This document shows positions 16,549 to 25,929 of a DNA stretch of 64,000 nucleotides, piece after piece. Both the position numbers and the translations under genes were made by a program. This DNA is from Stappia albiluteola (lineage in GTDB: Bacteria > Pseudomonadota > Alphaproteobacteria > Rhizobiales > Stappiaceae), in the NCBI RefSeq assembly GCF_014050225.1, contig NZ_JACFXV010000029.1:1-64000 (forward strand), in the 5' to 3' direction. Numbering within the stretch: position 1 is the stretch's first letter; every line of letters starts with the position of its first letter. The notes beneath the pieces were generated by a model. That model was given only the letters and a program-made list of their open reading frames with translations, made no database searches and was not told where the DNA came from.

Positions 16549-17898
16549 ATGAAATACGCAAGTCAATGCGTGGCGTACTGGTACTTCACCTGCGCCATGG
16601 TCCTGTTCGGGGTGCAGATCCTTGCCGGCGCGCTCGCGGGGACGGTCTATGTGCTGCCGAATGTCCTGTCGGAACTGCTGCCCTTCAACATCATCCGGAT
16701 GATCCATACCAATGCCTTGATCGTCTGGCTGCTGATGGGCTTCTTCGGCTGTGCTTATTATCTTGTGCCGGAAGAAGCCGAACGCGATATCGAAAGCCCG
16801 TTCCTCGCCTATGTGCAGCTCGGCCTGTTGATGTTCGGCGCGCTCGCCGCCGTGGTGGGCTACACGCAAGGCGTCCACGGGGGCCGCGAATTCCTGGAGC
16901 AACCGCTCTGGATCAAGATCGCCATCGTCGTGGTGGCGCTGATCTTCCTCTACAACGTATCGATGACGGTGCTGAAAGGGCGCAGGACTGCGGTCACCAA
17001 CGTCCTGCTGCTCGGCCTGTGGGGTATCGCGGTCTTCTGGCTGTTCGCCTTCTATGCTCCCGACAACCTGAGCCTGGACAAGGTCTACTGGTGGTACATC
17101 GTGCACCTTTGGGTCGAGGGCGTGTGGGAACTCGTCATGGCTTCGGTGCTCGCCTTCCTGATGATCAAGACCACGGGCGTCGACCGCGAGGTCATCGAGA
17201 AGTGGCTTTACGCGATCGTCGGCCTGGCGCTTTTCTCGGGCCTGCTCGGCACCGGCCACCACTATTACTGGATCGGCGCGCCCGGCTACTGGCAGTGGAT
17301 CGGCTCGATCTTCTCCGCGCTTGAAATCGCGCCCTTCTTCGCCATGGTGATCTTCGCCTTCAAGATGGTGTTCAAGGGGCGCAAGGACCATCCGAACCGC
17401 GCCGCCGTGCTCTGGTCGCTCGGCTGCACGGTCGGCGCTTTCTTCGGCGCGGGCATCTGGGGCTTCCTGCACACGCTGAGCTTCGTGAACTACTACACCC
17501 ACGGAACGCAGGTGACGGCCGCCCACGGGCATCTCGCCTTCTTCGGCGCCTATGTGATGCTGAACCTTGCCCTCATCACCTATGCGATGCCCTATCTGCG
17601 CGGCAAGGCGCCGTACCATCAGACGCTCAACATCCTCTCCTTCTGGATCATGACCGGGGCGATGACGGTGATGACTTTCGCGCTCACCTTCGCTGGCGCG
17701 GTCCAGGTCCACCTGCAGCGGGTGATGGGCATCTCCTACATGGAAGTGCAGGACCAGATCGCCCCCTTCTACTGGGTGCGGCTCGGCTCGGGCGTGCTCG
17801 TGGCGATAGCGGCGCTCATGTACCTCTGGTCCGTCTTCGGGCCGGTGGGCGAGCGCAAGGCGACCGGCGCGAAGGTCGCGGTTCAGCCCGCCGAGTGA
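16549..17898 (+). CDS. norB: Nitric oxide reductase subunit B
   Basis: 449 residues starting at 16549 (GAGGGGG site; upstream frame extension is not membrane-like). Twelve helices of the haem-copper oxidase superfamily. Haem and Fe-B ligands are visible in IHTNALIVWLLMGF, YYIVHLWVEGVWE-type context, GTGHHYYWIGAPGYWQWIGS and HGTQVTAAHGHLAFFGAYVM. Glutamates of the active site (VEGVWELV and SALEIAPFF) are retained, as in genuine cytochrome c-dependent NO reductases. It reduces two NO to N2O in the inner membrane. It has no quinol-type N-terminal extension, so it is a cNor. Confidence 0.96.
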   Translation: MKYASQCVAYWYFTCAMVLFGVQILAGALAGTVYVLPNVLSELLPFNIIRMIHTNALIVWLLMGFFGCAYYLVPEEAERDIESPFLAYVQLGLLMFGALAAVVGYTQGVHGGREFLEQPLWIKIAIVVVALIFLYNVSMTVLKGRRTAVTNVLLLGLWGIAVFWLFAFYAPDNLSLDKVYWWYIVHLWVEGVWELVMASVLAFLMIKTTGVDREVIEKWLYAIVGLALFSGLLGTGHHYYWIGAPGYWQWIGSIFSALEIAPFFAMVIFAFKMVFKGRKDHPNRAAVLWSLGCTVGAFFGAGIWGFLHTLSFVNYYTHGTQVTAAHGHLAFFGAYVMLNLALITYAMPYLRGKAPYHQTLNILSFWIMTGAMTVMTFALTFAGAVQVHLQRVMGISYMEVQDQIAPFYWVRLGSGVLVAIAALMYLWSVFGPVGERKATGAKVAVQPAE

Positions 17899-17974
17899 TC
17901 ATCGACGCCGGGCGGTTCCCCGCCGCCCGGCAGTCTTCACGACCGTTTAGGCCTGTCGTCCAGGAGACCTGCCC

Positions 17975-18781
17975 ATGTCCGTCCTCACCACGTCCGCATC
18001 CGTTGAAGCCCTGCCTTTCTATTCGCCCTCGGGCGCCGAATGCGTCCTTTTCGACCATGCCTACCGCAACCGGCTCCCGGTTCTCCTGAAGGGACCGACC
18101 GGCTGCGGCAAGACGCGTTTCGTTGCCCATATGGCCGCCAGGCTTGGCCGCCCGCTCTACACCGTCTCCTGCCATGACGACCTCACGGCCGCCGATCTTA
18201 CCGGACGCTATTTGCTCAAGGGCGGCGAGACCGTTTGGGTGGACGGGCCGCTGACGCGTGCCATTCGCGAGGGCGCGATCGTCTATCTCGACGAGGTCGT
18301 GGAGGCCCGCAAGGATGTCACGGTCGTGCTCCATCCCGTCACAGACGATCGGCGGATCCTGCCGCTGGAGCGCACCGGGGAGCTCCTCGAAGCCGCGCCC
18401 GGCTTCATGCTGGTTGTCTCCTACAATCCGGGATACCAGAACATTTTGAAGACCCTGAAACCCTCCACCCGCCAGCGTTTCGTCGCCATCGAATTCGGCT
18501 TCCCGGACCCGGACGCGGAAGCGGCGATCGTCGCGCGCGAGAGCGGTCTGCCAAAGGAGCGCTGCATGCCGCTGGTGAGGGTTGCCAACGCTCTGCGCGA
18601 CCTGAAGGGGCAGGATCTGGAGGAAGGTGCCTCGACGCGGCTCCTCGTCTATGCGGCGACCCTGATCCGCGATGGCGTGAAGCCGGACGTCGCACTGGAG
18701 GCGGCGGTGCTCCAGCCGCTCACCGATGATCCCGAAGTCATGAAGGCGCTCGCCCGCGTCGCCGATATCGCGCTGGGCTGA
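17975..18781 (+). CDS. norQ: NorQ, MoxR-type AAA+ ATPase for NO reductase maturation
   Basis: 268 residues. Walker A GPTGCGKT (about 39-46), Walker B IVYLDEVVEARKDV, sensor SYNPGYQN. NorQ works with NorD to insert the non-haem iron into NorB. The ATG at 17975 has an AGGAGA site. norD follows 11 bases after its stop. Confidence 0.93.
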   Translation: MSVLTTSASVEALPFYSPSGAECVLFDHAYRNRLPVLLKGPTGCGKTRFVAHMAARLGRPLYTVSCHDDLTAADLTGRYLLKGGETVWVDGPLTRAIREGAIVYLDEVVEARKDVTVVLHPVTDDRRILPLERTGELLEAAPGFMLVVSYNPGYQNILKTLKPSTRQRFVAIEFGFPDPDAEAAIVARESGLPKERCMPLVRVANALRDLKGQDLEEGASTRLLVYAATLIRDGVKPDVALEAAVLQPLTDDPEVMKALARVADIALG

Positions 18782-18792
18782 GGAGAGGTCGC

Positions 18793-20703
18793 ATGTCGAT
18801 CTTTGAGCCGGAGGAGTTTGTCGGCGAGCATTGGCACAGGCTCATCGGCGGAGTGACCACCTATCGCCGTCACCCCGAAGCGTCCGTGTCGCTCGCCTCC
18901 ATGCGACACCGCCTCGGCGTGCTTTATCGCGCACTCGGTGGCGACGGCGCGATCCGGATCGCCGAAAGTGCGCCGGTCGCCTCGCGCCACCGCCTGAGAC
19001 TGGTCCAGAAGGTCGGGCTTGGCACCGAGAAAATGGAGTTGCCCATCCTCGACGAGGCGACCCTGCGCCTGCCCGGCGTCATCGATATCTTTCCAAGCCG
19101 AACCGACAACGAAGCGCTTTACGAATGGCTTGCCGCCTGGTTCGCCCATGCGGCCGCACCTTTGCCTGCATCCGGGGATTCCCTGCAGGACGATCTTGAG
19201 CGCCTGCGCGCGGCAGCCGCGACGACCCGCGCGACCCTGAACGCGTGGCCGGGTCTGCGCCGGCACTATGCGCGCCTCAGGGAGGCGACCCTCGCGGTTC
19301 GACCGGCAAGGGCGCTTCCGGCGACCGAGGCGCGGCTTGAGGCGTCGATCCTCGCTCTGCTGGGCGGCCGTCGCGATGCGTCGGACGTTTTCCTGCGGGC
19401 GATAGAGGACTCCGCCGTCGATCTCGCTGAATTCCGGGCACCCAGGGGGTATCGCACGTTCCTTCCGATTCCGCTCTTCGGCGATGTCGAGCGGAAGTCC
19501 GGTGGCGCGCGCCCCGACGACGGCGACGAGCCTGACGGCGAGTCCCTGTCGGTGGACGGCAAGCGCCGCCGCGCCGAGCGCCGCGCGAGCGACCAGAGCG
19601 ACCGGGGAGACCCGCTTGTCTTCCACCGTTTCGAAACCATCTTCTCGATCTCCGAGATGGTCAACGTCAACCGCAAGGTGGACGACGATGACCAGGAAGG
19701 TGCAAGGCAGGCCGCCGACGACCTCCCTGAACTCACAATCGGCTCCAATAGAAAGCGGTCGTCGGTCCGCCTGAAGATGGACCTCGATCTTGCTCCGGCC
19801 GAGGCGGACGGCGACCCGCTCACGCATGGGATCACTTATCCCGAATGGGACTGGAAGAAGGGCGCCTACAGACCGGATCATTGCCGCGTCCTGGCGCGCG
19901 TCGCCGCCGAGGAAGGCGAGGACTGGGAGCCAGACGCCGCCATGCAGCGCAGGATCGCGGCGGTGCGGCGGCAATTCGAGGCCATGCGCCCCAGGCGGTT
20001 GCTCCTGCACGGCCAGCCCGACGGCGACGACCTTGACCTTTCGGCGCTGGTGCGTTCGGTGACCGACCGTCACGCCGGCGGACCCGGGTCGGAGCGCGTC
20101 TTTACCGCCGCGCGCGCCGTCGAACGGGATCTTTCACTGGCGGTGCTGATGGACGTCTCGCTGTCGACCGATGCCTGGATCGGCGAGCACCGCGTACTCG
20201 ACGTGGAGAAGGGCGCGCTTCTCGCCCTCAGCTACGGCCTTACCGCCTGCGGCGACGAGCACGCCATATTCACATTCACCTCCCGTAAGCGAGCAGCAGT
20301 GACGGTTTCAACCGTCAAGGCGTTCGAGGAGCCGCTCGGCTCCGGTGTGATCCGCAGGATCTCGGCCCTGAAGCCCGGCCAATACACGCGCATGGGCGCG
20401 GCGGTCCGCCATGCCGCGAAAGTGCTGGCGAAGCGACCGCATCGCCAGCGCCTGCTGCTGCTGCTGACCGACGGCAAGCCCAACGACATGGATTATTACG
20501 AGGGACGCTATGGCATCGAGGATACCAGGGCCGCCATCCGCGAGGCGCGGCAGGAAGGGCTCAAGGTGTTCGGCGTGACCGTGGACGGCGAGGCAAGGGA
20601 CTACTTCCCGTATCTGTTCGGGCGGGGCGGCTATGCGATCGTGCCGGATGCGGAGCGGCTGCCGGCAGCGCTACCTGCCATCTATCGCCAGTTGGTGCGC
20701 TGA
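18793..20703 (+). CDS. norD: NorD, von Willebrand A-domain NO reductase maturation protein
   Basis: 636 residues. The long helical N-terminus and charged middle (about 230-275, rich in Asp/Arg/Glu) are usual for NorD; the C-terminal VWA domain carries a MIDAS site (LMDVSLSTDAW) and LLLLTDGKPNDMDYY. It partners NorQ in activating NorB. Last gene of norCBQD; the next gene is convergent. Confidence 0.93.
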   Translation: MSIFEPEEFVGEHWHRLIGGVTTYRRHPEASVSLASMRHRLGVLYRALGGDGAIRIAESAPVASRHRLRLVQKVGLGTEKMELPILDEATLRLPGVIDIFPSRTDNEALYEWLAAWFAHAAAPLPASGDSLQDDLERLRAAAATTRATLNAWPGLRRHYARLREATLAVRPARALPATEARLEASILALLGGRRDASDVFLRAIEDSAVDLAEFRAPRGYRTFLPIPLFGDVERKSGGARPDDGDEPDGESLSVDGKRRRAERRASDQSDRGDPLVFHRFETIFSISEMVNVNRKVDDDDQEGARQAADDLPELTIGSNRKRSSVRLKMDLDLAPAEADGDPLTHGITYPEWDWKKGAYRPDHCRVLARVAAEEGEDWEPDAAMQRRIAAVRRQFEAMRPRRLLLHGQPDGDDLDLSALVRSVTDRHAGGPGSERVFTAARAVERDLSLAVLMDVSLSTDAWIGEHRVLDVEKGALLALSYGLTACGDEHAIFTFTSRKRAAVTVSTVKAFEEPLGSGVIRRISALKPGQYTRMGAAVRHAAKVLAKRPHRQRLLLLLTDGKPNDMDYYEGRYGIEDTRAAIREARQEGLKVFGVTVDGEARDYFPYLFGRGGYAIVPDAERLPAALPAIYRQLVR

Positions 20704-20789
20704 GGGGCGACAGGAAATTGTGCCTGATTTCCATCGCCGGGCCGCTCTGACCGCAATGGGCGTCGGGGCGGTGTCCGGCGTCTGGCCCG

Positions 20790-21962
20790 TCACTTGAAGC
20801 GGGCGCCCAACTGGGCTGCACAGAAAAGCAGCCACGCCAAGGCCCAGAGCGCGGATCCCGCGACCAACAGGCCGGCATAGCTTTCGCCGAGCATCGGTGC
20901 CGAGACGCGGGCCACCGCCGACAGGTTCACTGCGGCGAGAGCGATGGCGCATGGCAGTTCGCCGGCCTTCGTACCGATACCCCGGGAGGTGCTGAGCCGG
21001 GTCATCACCGCCATCGTCATGCAGCCGATCGCGCCGGCGGTAAATGCATGGAGCGCGGTGTCCGGCGGTACGAATCCGAACGGTTCTCCGGTCATTGCAG
21101 CCAAGGCGGTCCCGACGACCACCCAAAGGTAGCCGGCATGCAGCGCCAGGACGTCGAACTGGCGGACAAGCCAGCCGCGCCACCTGAACAGGCGGATGCC
21201 TTGAAGGATCGCGGCAAGACCGAGTAGGGCCGTGGAAAGCCAGTACGCGGGAGTTATTGCCCAAGCAGCCAGAGCCGGGAAAATGACGGCAAGCAAGGCC
21301 ACGTCGTAGCGGCCATAGGGCTCCGGCACCCTGTCCGCGCCGCGGTTTGCGAGCGCGTTGCGCGTCAGGCTCGGGACGAGCCGCCCGCCGACGGCGGAGA
21401 TCAGCAGCACCGCGACGGCGACGCCGACCCTTGCGAGCATCGAGGCCGTGTCGTAGTCGGCGGCCAGGAGTCGGTGAGCGACCGACGCAACCGCAAGTAC
21501 CGGGAAGAGCATGAGGCCATGGCGCGACTGTCTCGGGGCCTTCACCCGCGCTTCCCGAACAAGCGCCAGCGTCACCACGACAGGGAATGCCGCGTCGGCA
21601 GCGACAGCCAGCGGCAAAGGCGCGAGGAGCGGCACTATCCTTCCGGCCGCCCACAACGCGAACAGCAGGGCAAGCGGTTTCCCGGAAGCGGGCAGCTTTC
21701 CCGACCAGTTCGGCGTGGCTGACAAGAGGTAGCCGGCCATCACGGCGGGCAGGAAGCCGAAAACCATTTCATGGGCGTGCCATGCCATTGCGGGCATGCC
21801 TGCCACTTCCGCGACACCCGTCAGATACATCCATACCCATAAGGGTATGGAGACGACCGCCAGCGTCGAGGCCCCGAAGAAGAAAGGCCGGAACGAGGCG
21901 GAAAAGAGCCATCCAGCATCGGAGCGGGCGCGGCGGGCAGCGAGCGACGAGGAGGCAGACAT
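20790..21962 (-). CDS. nnrS: NnrS family membrane protein (copy 1)
   Basis: 390 residues from the ATG at 21962 (AGGAA site). About 12 helices with the NnrS marks FSASFRPFFFGAS, MAWHAHEMVFGFLPAVMAGYLL, TPNWSGKLPASG, GGRLVPSLTRNAL and AFTAGAIGCMTMAVMTRLS. NnrS is a haem- and copper-containing membrane protein induced with denitrification and linked to tolerance of NO stress; its reaction is not known. It lies 37 bases after hemN on the same strand, so both share the box at 23430-23443. Confidence 0.88.
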   Translation of the reverse strand: MSASSSLAARRARSDAGWLFSASFRPFFFGASTLAVVSIPLWVWMYLTGVAEVAGMPAMAWHAHEMVFGFLPAVMAGYLLSATPNWSGKLPASGKPLALLFALWAAGRIVPLLAPLPLAVAADAAFPVVVTLALVREARVKAPRQSRHGLMLFPVLAVASVAHRLLAADYDTASMLARVGVAVAVLLISAVGGRLVPSLTRNALANRGADRVPEPYGRYDVALLAVIFPALAAWAITPAYWLSTALLGLAAILQGIRLFRWRGWLVRQFDVLALHAGYLWVVVGTALAAMTGEPFGFVPPDTALHAFTAGAIGCMTMAVMTRLSTSRGIGTKAGELPCAIALAAVNLSAVARVSAPMLGESYAGLLVAGSALWALAWLLFCAAQLGARFK

Positions 21963-21999
21963 GATCGGTTTTTCCTGGCCGGCAGGGTTCGGCGCGGTT

Positions 22000-23364
22000 T
22001 TACACCGCTGCCGAATGCCGTCCACCGCGCCCGAGATAGGCGTCGAATTCGGACGCGACCACACGGGCGATCTCGTGGCGGTGTCTGAGGATCCGCACCC
22101 GGCCGCCTTCTGTCGCCACCCATCCGGCCCTTTCCAGCGGGGCCAGCCTGCGGATGTCCTCGCTGAAGGCCTCGAGGGTCTCGCCGTGCCGGGCGGCGAC
22201 TTCCGTGAGGCTCACCTCGAACCGACACAGCAGTTCCTCGATAACGTCGGCGCGTAGGCGGTCGTCACCCTCATAGGCCTTGCCGCGGGCCGTCGGTAGC
22301 CGGCCGGACTCGATAGCCCGCCGCCAGCCATGATTATCCGGCGCGTTCTGGACAAAGCCCCAGGGTGTTTTGCTGATAGACGAGGCTCCGATGCCGATCA
22401 GCGTCGTTGCCGCGTCGTCGGTATAACCCTGGAAGTTCCGGTGCAGCCGGCCCTCGTTCTGGGCAGCAGTCAGCGGGTCGTCCGGAAGGGCGAAGTGGTC
22501 GATGCCGATTTCGACATAGCCGCTGTCCTCCAGAATTTCCCGGGCAAGTGCGGCCTGCCGGATACGGGCCTCGGCGTCCGGCAGCGTCGCTTCGTCGATG
22601 AGCCTTTGATGAGATTTCATCCAGGGCACGTGGGCATAGCCGAATATGGCGAAGCGGCTTGGCCGCAACTCGACGACGCGCTCGGTCGTGTCGCGAATGA
22701 CGTCGAGGTTCTGGAGCGGAAGACCGTACATCAGGTCGGCATTGATCGCCGTGATCCCTGCCTCGCGCAAGGCAGCGAAGGAGGCTTCGACGACAGGCAA
22801 CGGCTGGATGCGGGCGATCGCCTTCTGCACTGCCGGGTCGAGGGTCTGAACCCCGAGGCTCGCCCGGTTGATGCCGAGAGCGGCAAGGCGCCTTGCACCT
22901 TCCGCCGTTACATGGCGCGGGTCGAGTTCGATCGCATGCTCCATGTCGGGCCGGAAACGGAAGCGATCCTGAAGGTCTTGCACGATCGCCGCGAAACAGT
23001 CGGGCGGCAGGATATTCGGCGTACCGCCGCCCCAGTGGATATGAGACACCGCGACAGGGCCAAGCCGGTCGGCAAGCAGGGCGATCTCATCGTGAATGAC
23101 CGCGGCATAGGCGCGGACCGGGTCGTCCCGCAGCGCCGCCTTGGTAGTGCAGCCGCAATAGTTGCAGATGGTTCGGCAGAAGGGGACATGCAGGTAGAGC
23201 GAGATTGCCTCGCCGGTCTCGCGCACCTTTTCCAGCCAGCCGCCATATGTGCCGGCATCCACCTTTGCCGAAAAATGCGGGGCAGTTGGATAGGACGTAT
23301 ATCGGGGCACCATGCGGCGCGCGGTGTCGAGCAGTGTGGGAGCGGGAAGAAAAGGCGCATTCAT
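22000..23364 (-). CDS. hemN: Oxygen-independent coproporphyrinogen III oxidase
   Basis: 454 residues from the ATG at 23364. Radical-SAM signature C-x3-C-x2-C in LYLHVPFCRTICNYCGC, then SHIHWGGGTPNILPP (SAM-binding), NADLMYGLPLQ and the C-terminal HemN domain with GIDHFALPDDPL. The PRYTSYPTAPHFS N-terminus separates true HemN from HemW-like proteins. It converts coproporphyrinogen III to protoporphyrinogen IX without oxygen, supplying haem for anaerobic respiration. A TTG-N8-CAA box lies about 70 bases upstream. Confidence 0.94.
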   Translation of the reverse strand: MNAPFLPAPTLLDTARRMVPRYTSYPTAPHFSAKVDAGTYGGWLEKVRETGEAISLYLHVPFCRTICNYCGCTTKAALRDDPVRAYAAVIHDEIALLADRLGPVAVSHIHWGGGTPNILPPDCFAAIVQDLQDRFRFRPDMEHAIELDPRHVTAEGARRLAALGINRASLGVQTLDPAVQKAIARIQPLPVVEASFAALREAGITAINADLMYGLPLQNLDVIRDTTERVVELRPSRFAIFGYAHVPWMKSHQRLIDEATLPDAEARIRQAALAREILEDSGYVEIGIDHFALPDDPLTAAQNEGRLHRNFQGYTDDAATTLIGIGASSISKTPWGFVQNAPDNHGWRRAIESGRLPTARGKAYEGDDRLRADVIEELLCRFEVSLTEVAARHGETLEAFSEDIRRLAPLERAGWVATEGGRVRILRHRHEIARVVASEFDAYLGRGGRHSAAV

Positions 23365-23429
23365 GGCGAGGGTATCCGTCGGGCTGTCCGTTCTTGACCA
23401 AGCGATAGCCCGCGAATTGCGTCCGCTCG

Positions 23430-23443
23430 TTGCTCCCGCGCAA
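23430..23443. promoter_or_regulatory. NnrR/FNR-type box between hemN-nnrS and the DUF1858 gene
   Basis: TTGCTCCCGCGCAA, a TTG-N8-CAA dyad (reverse complement TTGCGCGGGAGCAA). It is centred about 62 bases before the DUF1858 ATG and 73 before the hemN ATG, so both directions could be activated. Confidence 0.55.
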
Positions 23444-23498
23444 AGAAGACAGGATGTCGCAGGTCTATCCTTCAAACCCAAGAGAAGGAGACCCGAGC

Positions 23499-23744
23499 AT
23501 GTCGACGGCCCTTGCAGTTCCCATCACCGCCGAGACGATTCTCGACGACCTCATGACCACCTACAAGGTGACTATTCCGATCTTCATCCGCCGGAAGATG
23601 ATGTGCATAGGCTGCCCGGTGGTACGGCTGCATGACGTTCGTGAAGCCTGTCACGAACATGGCGTGCCGCTGGACGAGTTCCTCGCCGAGGTCAACGGCG
23701 TGATTGCCGAAGGTTCCGCGGCCAGCGGAGGCTCAGTCTCCTGA
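23499..23744 (+). CDS. DUF1858 domain protein
   Basis: 81 residues from the ATG at 23499 (AAGGAG site). The DUF1858 core is clear: ITAETILDDLMTTYKVTIPIFIRRKMMCIGCPVVRLHDVREACHEHGVPLDEFLAEVN, with the conserved C-x2-C-P (MCIGCPV). Such proteins are often found with nitrite/NO metabolism and redox genes and may carry a metal or bind NO/thiols, but none is firmly assigned. It is divergent from hemN with a shared regulatory box. Its end overlaps the ubiX gene by 12 bases tail to tail. Confidence 0.75.
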   Translation: MSTALAVPITAETILDDLMTTYKVTIPIFIRRKMMCIGCPVVRLHDVREACHEHGVPLDEFLAEVNGVIAEGSAASGGSVS

Positions 23745-24314
23745 GACGGACTGAACACCGTCCCACCGCGTCATCCGCTCCCCGGGGTCGATGCCAAGCC
23801 AGATCAGCGCCCGCGCCGCGATTTCCCGGACCGCATCCTCAATCGTTTGCGGTTTCGCATAGAAATGCGGGACGGGTGGCGCGATCACCACCCCCATGCG
23901 CGACAGCGTCAGCATCGAATTCAGGTGGATTTCGTGCAGGGGCGCTTCGCGCGGCAAAAGTACCAGCCTGCGGCGCTCCTTGAGCGTCACATCGGCGGCG
24001 CGGGTGAGCAGGCCGTCACCGAAGCCATGCGCGATCGCCGAGAGCGTCCGCATGGAGCAGGGCGCGACGATCATTCCGTCCGTATCGAAGGAGCCGCTGG
24101 CGATCGGAGCGGCGATGTCGGTCGCCTCGTGAACGGCTGTCGCCATATCGTGCAGTTGTTCAAGCCCATGGGACCCGAGTTCGTGCGCGATGGTGACGGG
24201 GGCCGAGGCGGAGACGACGAGATGCGTCTCGGCGCCCGCGTCCCGCAGTTGGCGCAGCGTTTCAAGGGCAAGCATGGAGCCGGACGCTCCGGTTGCGCCG
24301 ACCACGATCCTCAT
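23733..24314 (-). CDS. ubiX: UbiX flavin prenyltransferase
   Basis: 193 residues. UbiX signatures: N-terminal VVGATGASGSMLALETL (FMN-binding), DGMIVAPCSMRTLSAIAHGFGDGLLTRAADVTLKERRRLVLLPREAPLHEIHL and GVVIAPPVPHFYAKPQTI. It makes prenylated FMN, the cofactor of UbiD decarboxylases. Its ATG overlaps the ubiD stop (ATGA), so the pair is translationally coupled. Confidence 0.93.
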   Translation of the reverse strand: MRIVVGATGASGSMLALETLRQLRDAGAETHLVVSASAPVTIAHELGSHGLEQLHDMATAVHEATDIAAPIASGSFDTDGMIVAPCSMRTLSAIAHGFGDGLLTRAADVTLKERRRLVLLPREAPLHEIHLNSMLTLSRMGVVIAPPVPHFYAKPQTIEDAVREIAARALIWLGIDPGERMTRWDGVQSVSGD

Positions 24315-25819
24315 GATGCCCTCCCGACCATGCTGGTCGCGCCAAAGAGTTCATTCCATCGGTCCTCGACGCGGCGTGCGGTGGCTGCGTCCATGACGAG
24401 GGTCTCGCCCCAGTCGCGTGTGGTCTCGCTGCCGATCTTGCGCGTGGCGTCGATGCCGAGCTTGCCACCAAGGCCCGGTAGGGGGGAGGCGAAGTCGAGG
24501 TGGTCGATGGGAGTGCGGTTTATGGTGACGAGGTCGCGCGAGGGGTCCATGCGGGTCGCCACCGCCCACATCACGTCGCTCCAGGAGCGGATGTCGACGT
24601 CGCCATCGATCACGATCAGCAATTTTGTCATGGTGAATTGCGGCAGAAGGGACCACAGGCCCATCATGACGCGCCGGGCCTGGCCGGGATAACGCTTGTC
24701 GATGGCGATGACCGCAATCCGGTACGAGCATGCCTCGGGCGGCAGCCAGATGTCGAGCACCTCCGGCAGTTGTTGCCGCAGGAGGGGCTTGAACACTTCC
24801 AGCATTGCGTCGCCGATCACCGACGGTTCGTCGGGCGCGCGCCCGGTAAAGGTGCTGAGATAGACCGCATCCTGTCGCATGCGGATGTGCCTGAGCCGGA
24901 ATACGGGGAAGGACTCTGGTCGATTGTAGTATCCTGTATGGTCACCAAATGGACCCTCCATGGCAGTTTCCGAGGCCGAAACGGTACCCTCCAGGACGAT
25001 TTCCGCGCTGGCTGGAACGTGCAGCGGGATGGAGCGGCAGGCCACGAGGTCGGGGCGCCGCCCGCCTACCACCCCCGCCAGCGCGAGTTCGCTGACACCT
25101 TCCGGCGCGGGCATGACGGCGGCGAGCATCGTTGCCGGATCCGCGCCGATCACGACGGCTACAGGCATCTCCGCCTCCTTGCGCATCCATTCCCGGTGAT
25201 GCGCCGCGCCGCCGCGCATGGGGAGCCACCGTATGATGGCCCGGTCGCGATCCAGAACCTGCATCCGGTAGACGCCGAGATTGTAGGCGGATGGGTTGTC
25301 GGGCCCAGGCGGCCGCGTGACCACCACGGGCCAGGTGATCAGCGGTCCTGCGTCGCCGGGCCAGCAGGTCTGGACGGGAAGCCGGCCGAGGTCGGGTGGG
25401 ACGGCGACAAGCGGCACGGTGTCGCGAACGATACGGTGGCGCGAACGCAAGGCAGAGCGAGCTGCGGGGAAGGCGCTTCGGGCCTCCGCAAGCGTCGTTG
25501 GTGGACGGGGTGAGCGCATCCAGGCCATCATCCGGCCGAGCGCGCCCAGCCCGGCCATGTCGGTCCCAAGCCCGGCGGCCACCCTCTCGCGCGTGCCGAA
25601 CAGGTTGACGACGAGCGGCACCGGGATTGGGCTCCCCTCGCATACAGGTTCGTCGAACCGAAGAACCGGTCCGCCTTGCGCGATGATCCTGCGATGGATT
25701 TCCGCCGCCTCCAGGCGAACGTCCACCGGAAGCCCGATACGCTCGCAATTTCCGAGGCCGGTCTGGTAATCGACGAAGGTCTTGAGGTCAGGGAAGGGGG
25801 GCAGCTTTCTTGTATGCAT
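24311..25819 (-). CDS. ubiD: UbiD family prenyl-FMN-dependent decarboxylase
   Basis: 502 residues, the usual UbiD length, from the ATG at 25819 (GGAGA site). Motifs: VNLFGTRERVAAGLG, SAYNLGVYRMQVLDRDRAIIRW, the E-(I/V)-VLEG active-site segment ASAEIVLEGTVSASETAMEGPFGDHTGYYN and KLLIVIDGDVDIRSWSDVMWA. UbiD removes the carboxyl group of 3-polyprenyl-4-hydroxybenzoate in ubiquinone synthesis. It diverges from ubiTUV, so this copy probably belongs to the anaerobic branch; an aromatic-acid decarboxylase of the same family is the alternative. Confidence 0.88.
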   Translation of the reverse strand: MHTRKLPPFPDLKTFVDYQTGLGNCERIGLPVDVRLEAAEIHRRIIAQGGPVLRFDEPVCEGSPIPVPLVVNLFGTRERVAAGLGTDMAGLGALGRMMAWMRSPRPPTTLAEARSAFPAARSALRSRHRIVRDTVPLVAVPPDLGRLPVQTCWPGDAGPLITWPVVVTRPPGPDNPSAYNLGVYRMQVLDRDRAIIRWLPMRGGAAHHREWMRKEAEMPVAVVIGADPATMLAAVMPAPEGVSELALAGVVGGRRPDLVACRSIPLHVPASAEIVLEGTVSASETAMEGPFGDHTGYYNRPESFPVFRLRHIRMRQDAVYLSTFTGRAPDEPSVIGDAMLEVFKPLLRQQLPEVLDIWLPPEACSYRIAVIAIDKRYPGQARRVMMGLWSLLPQFTMTKLLIVIDGDVDIRSWSDVMWAVATRMDPSRDLVTINRTPIDHLDFASPLPGLGGKLGIDATRKIGSETTRDWGETLVMDAATARRVEDRWNELFGATSMVGRAS

Positions 25820-25867
25820 GCGCGTCTCCGGGGGCGTGCACCCTGCCATCCGGATATCCCGCTTTCT

Positions 25868-25881
25868 TTGCGCCAGGACAA
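25868..25881. promoter_or_regulatory. NnrR/FNR-type box between ubiDX and ubiTUV
   Basis: TTGCGCCAGGACAA: same half-sites and inner GA as the nor box (TTGCG-N4-GACAA). It is centred about 55 bases from each start codon, in the middle of the divergent promoter region, and could switch on both operons under low oxygen or NO. Confidence 0.65.
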
Positions 25882-25929
25882 ATACCGCCGCTCCAGCCTC
25901 GACTAAGCAGGGTCTCGAAGGAGCGACGC

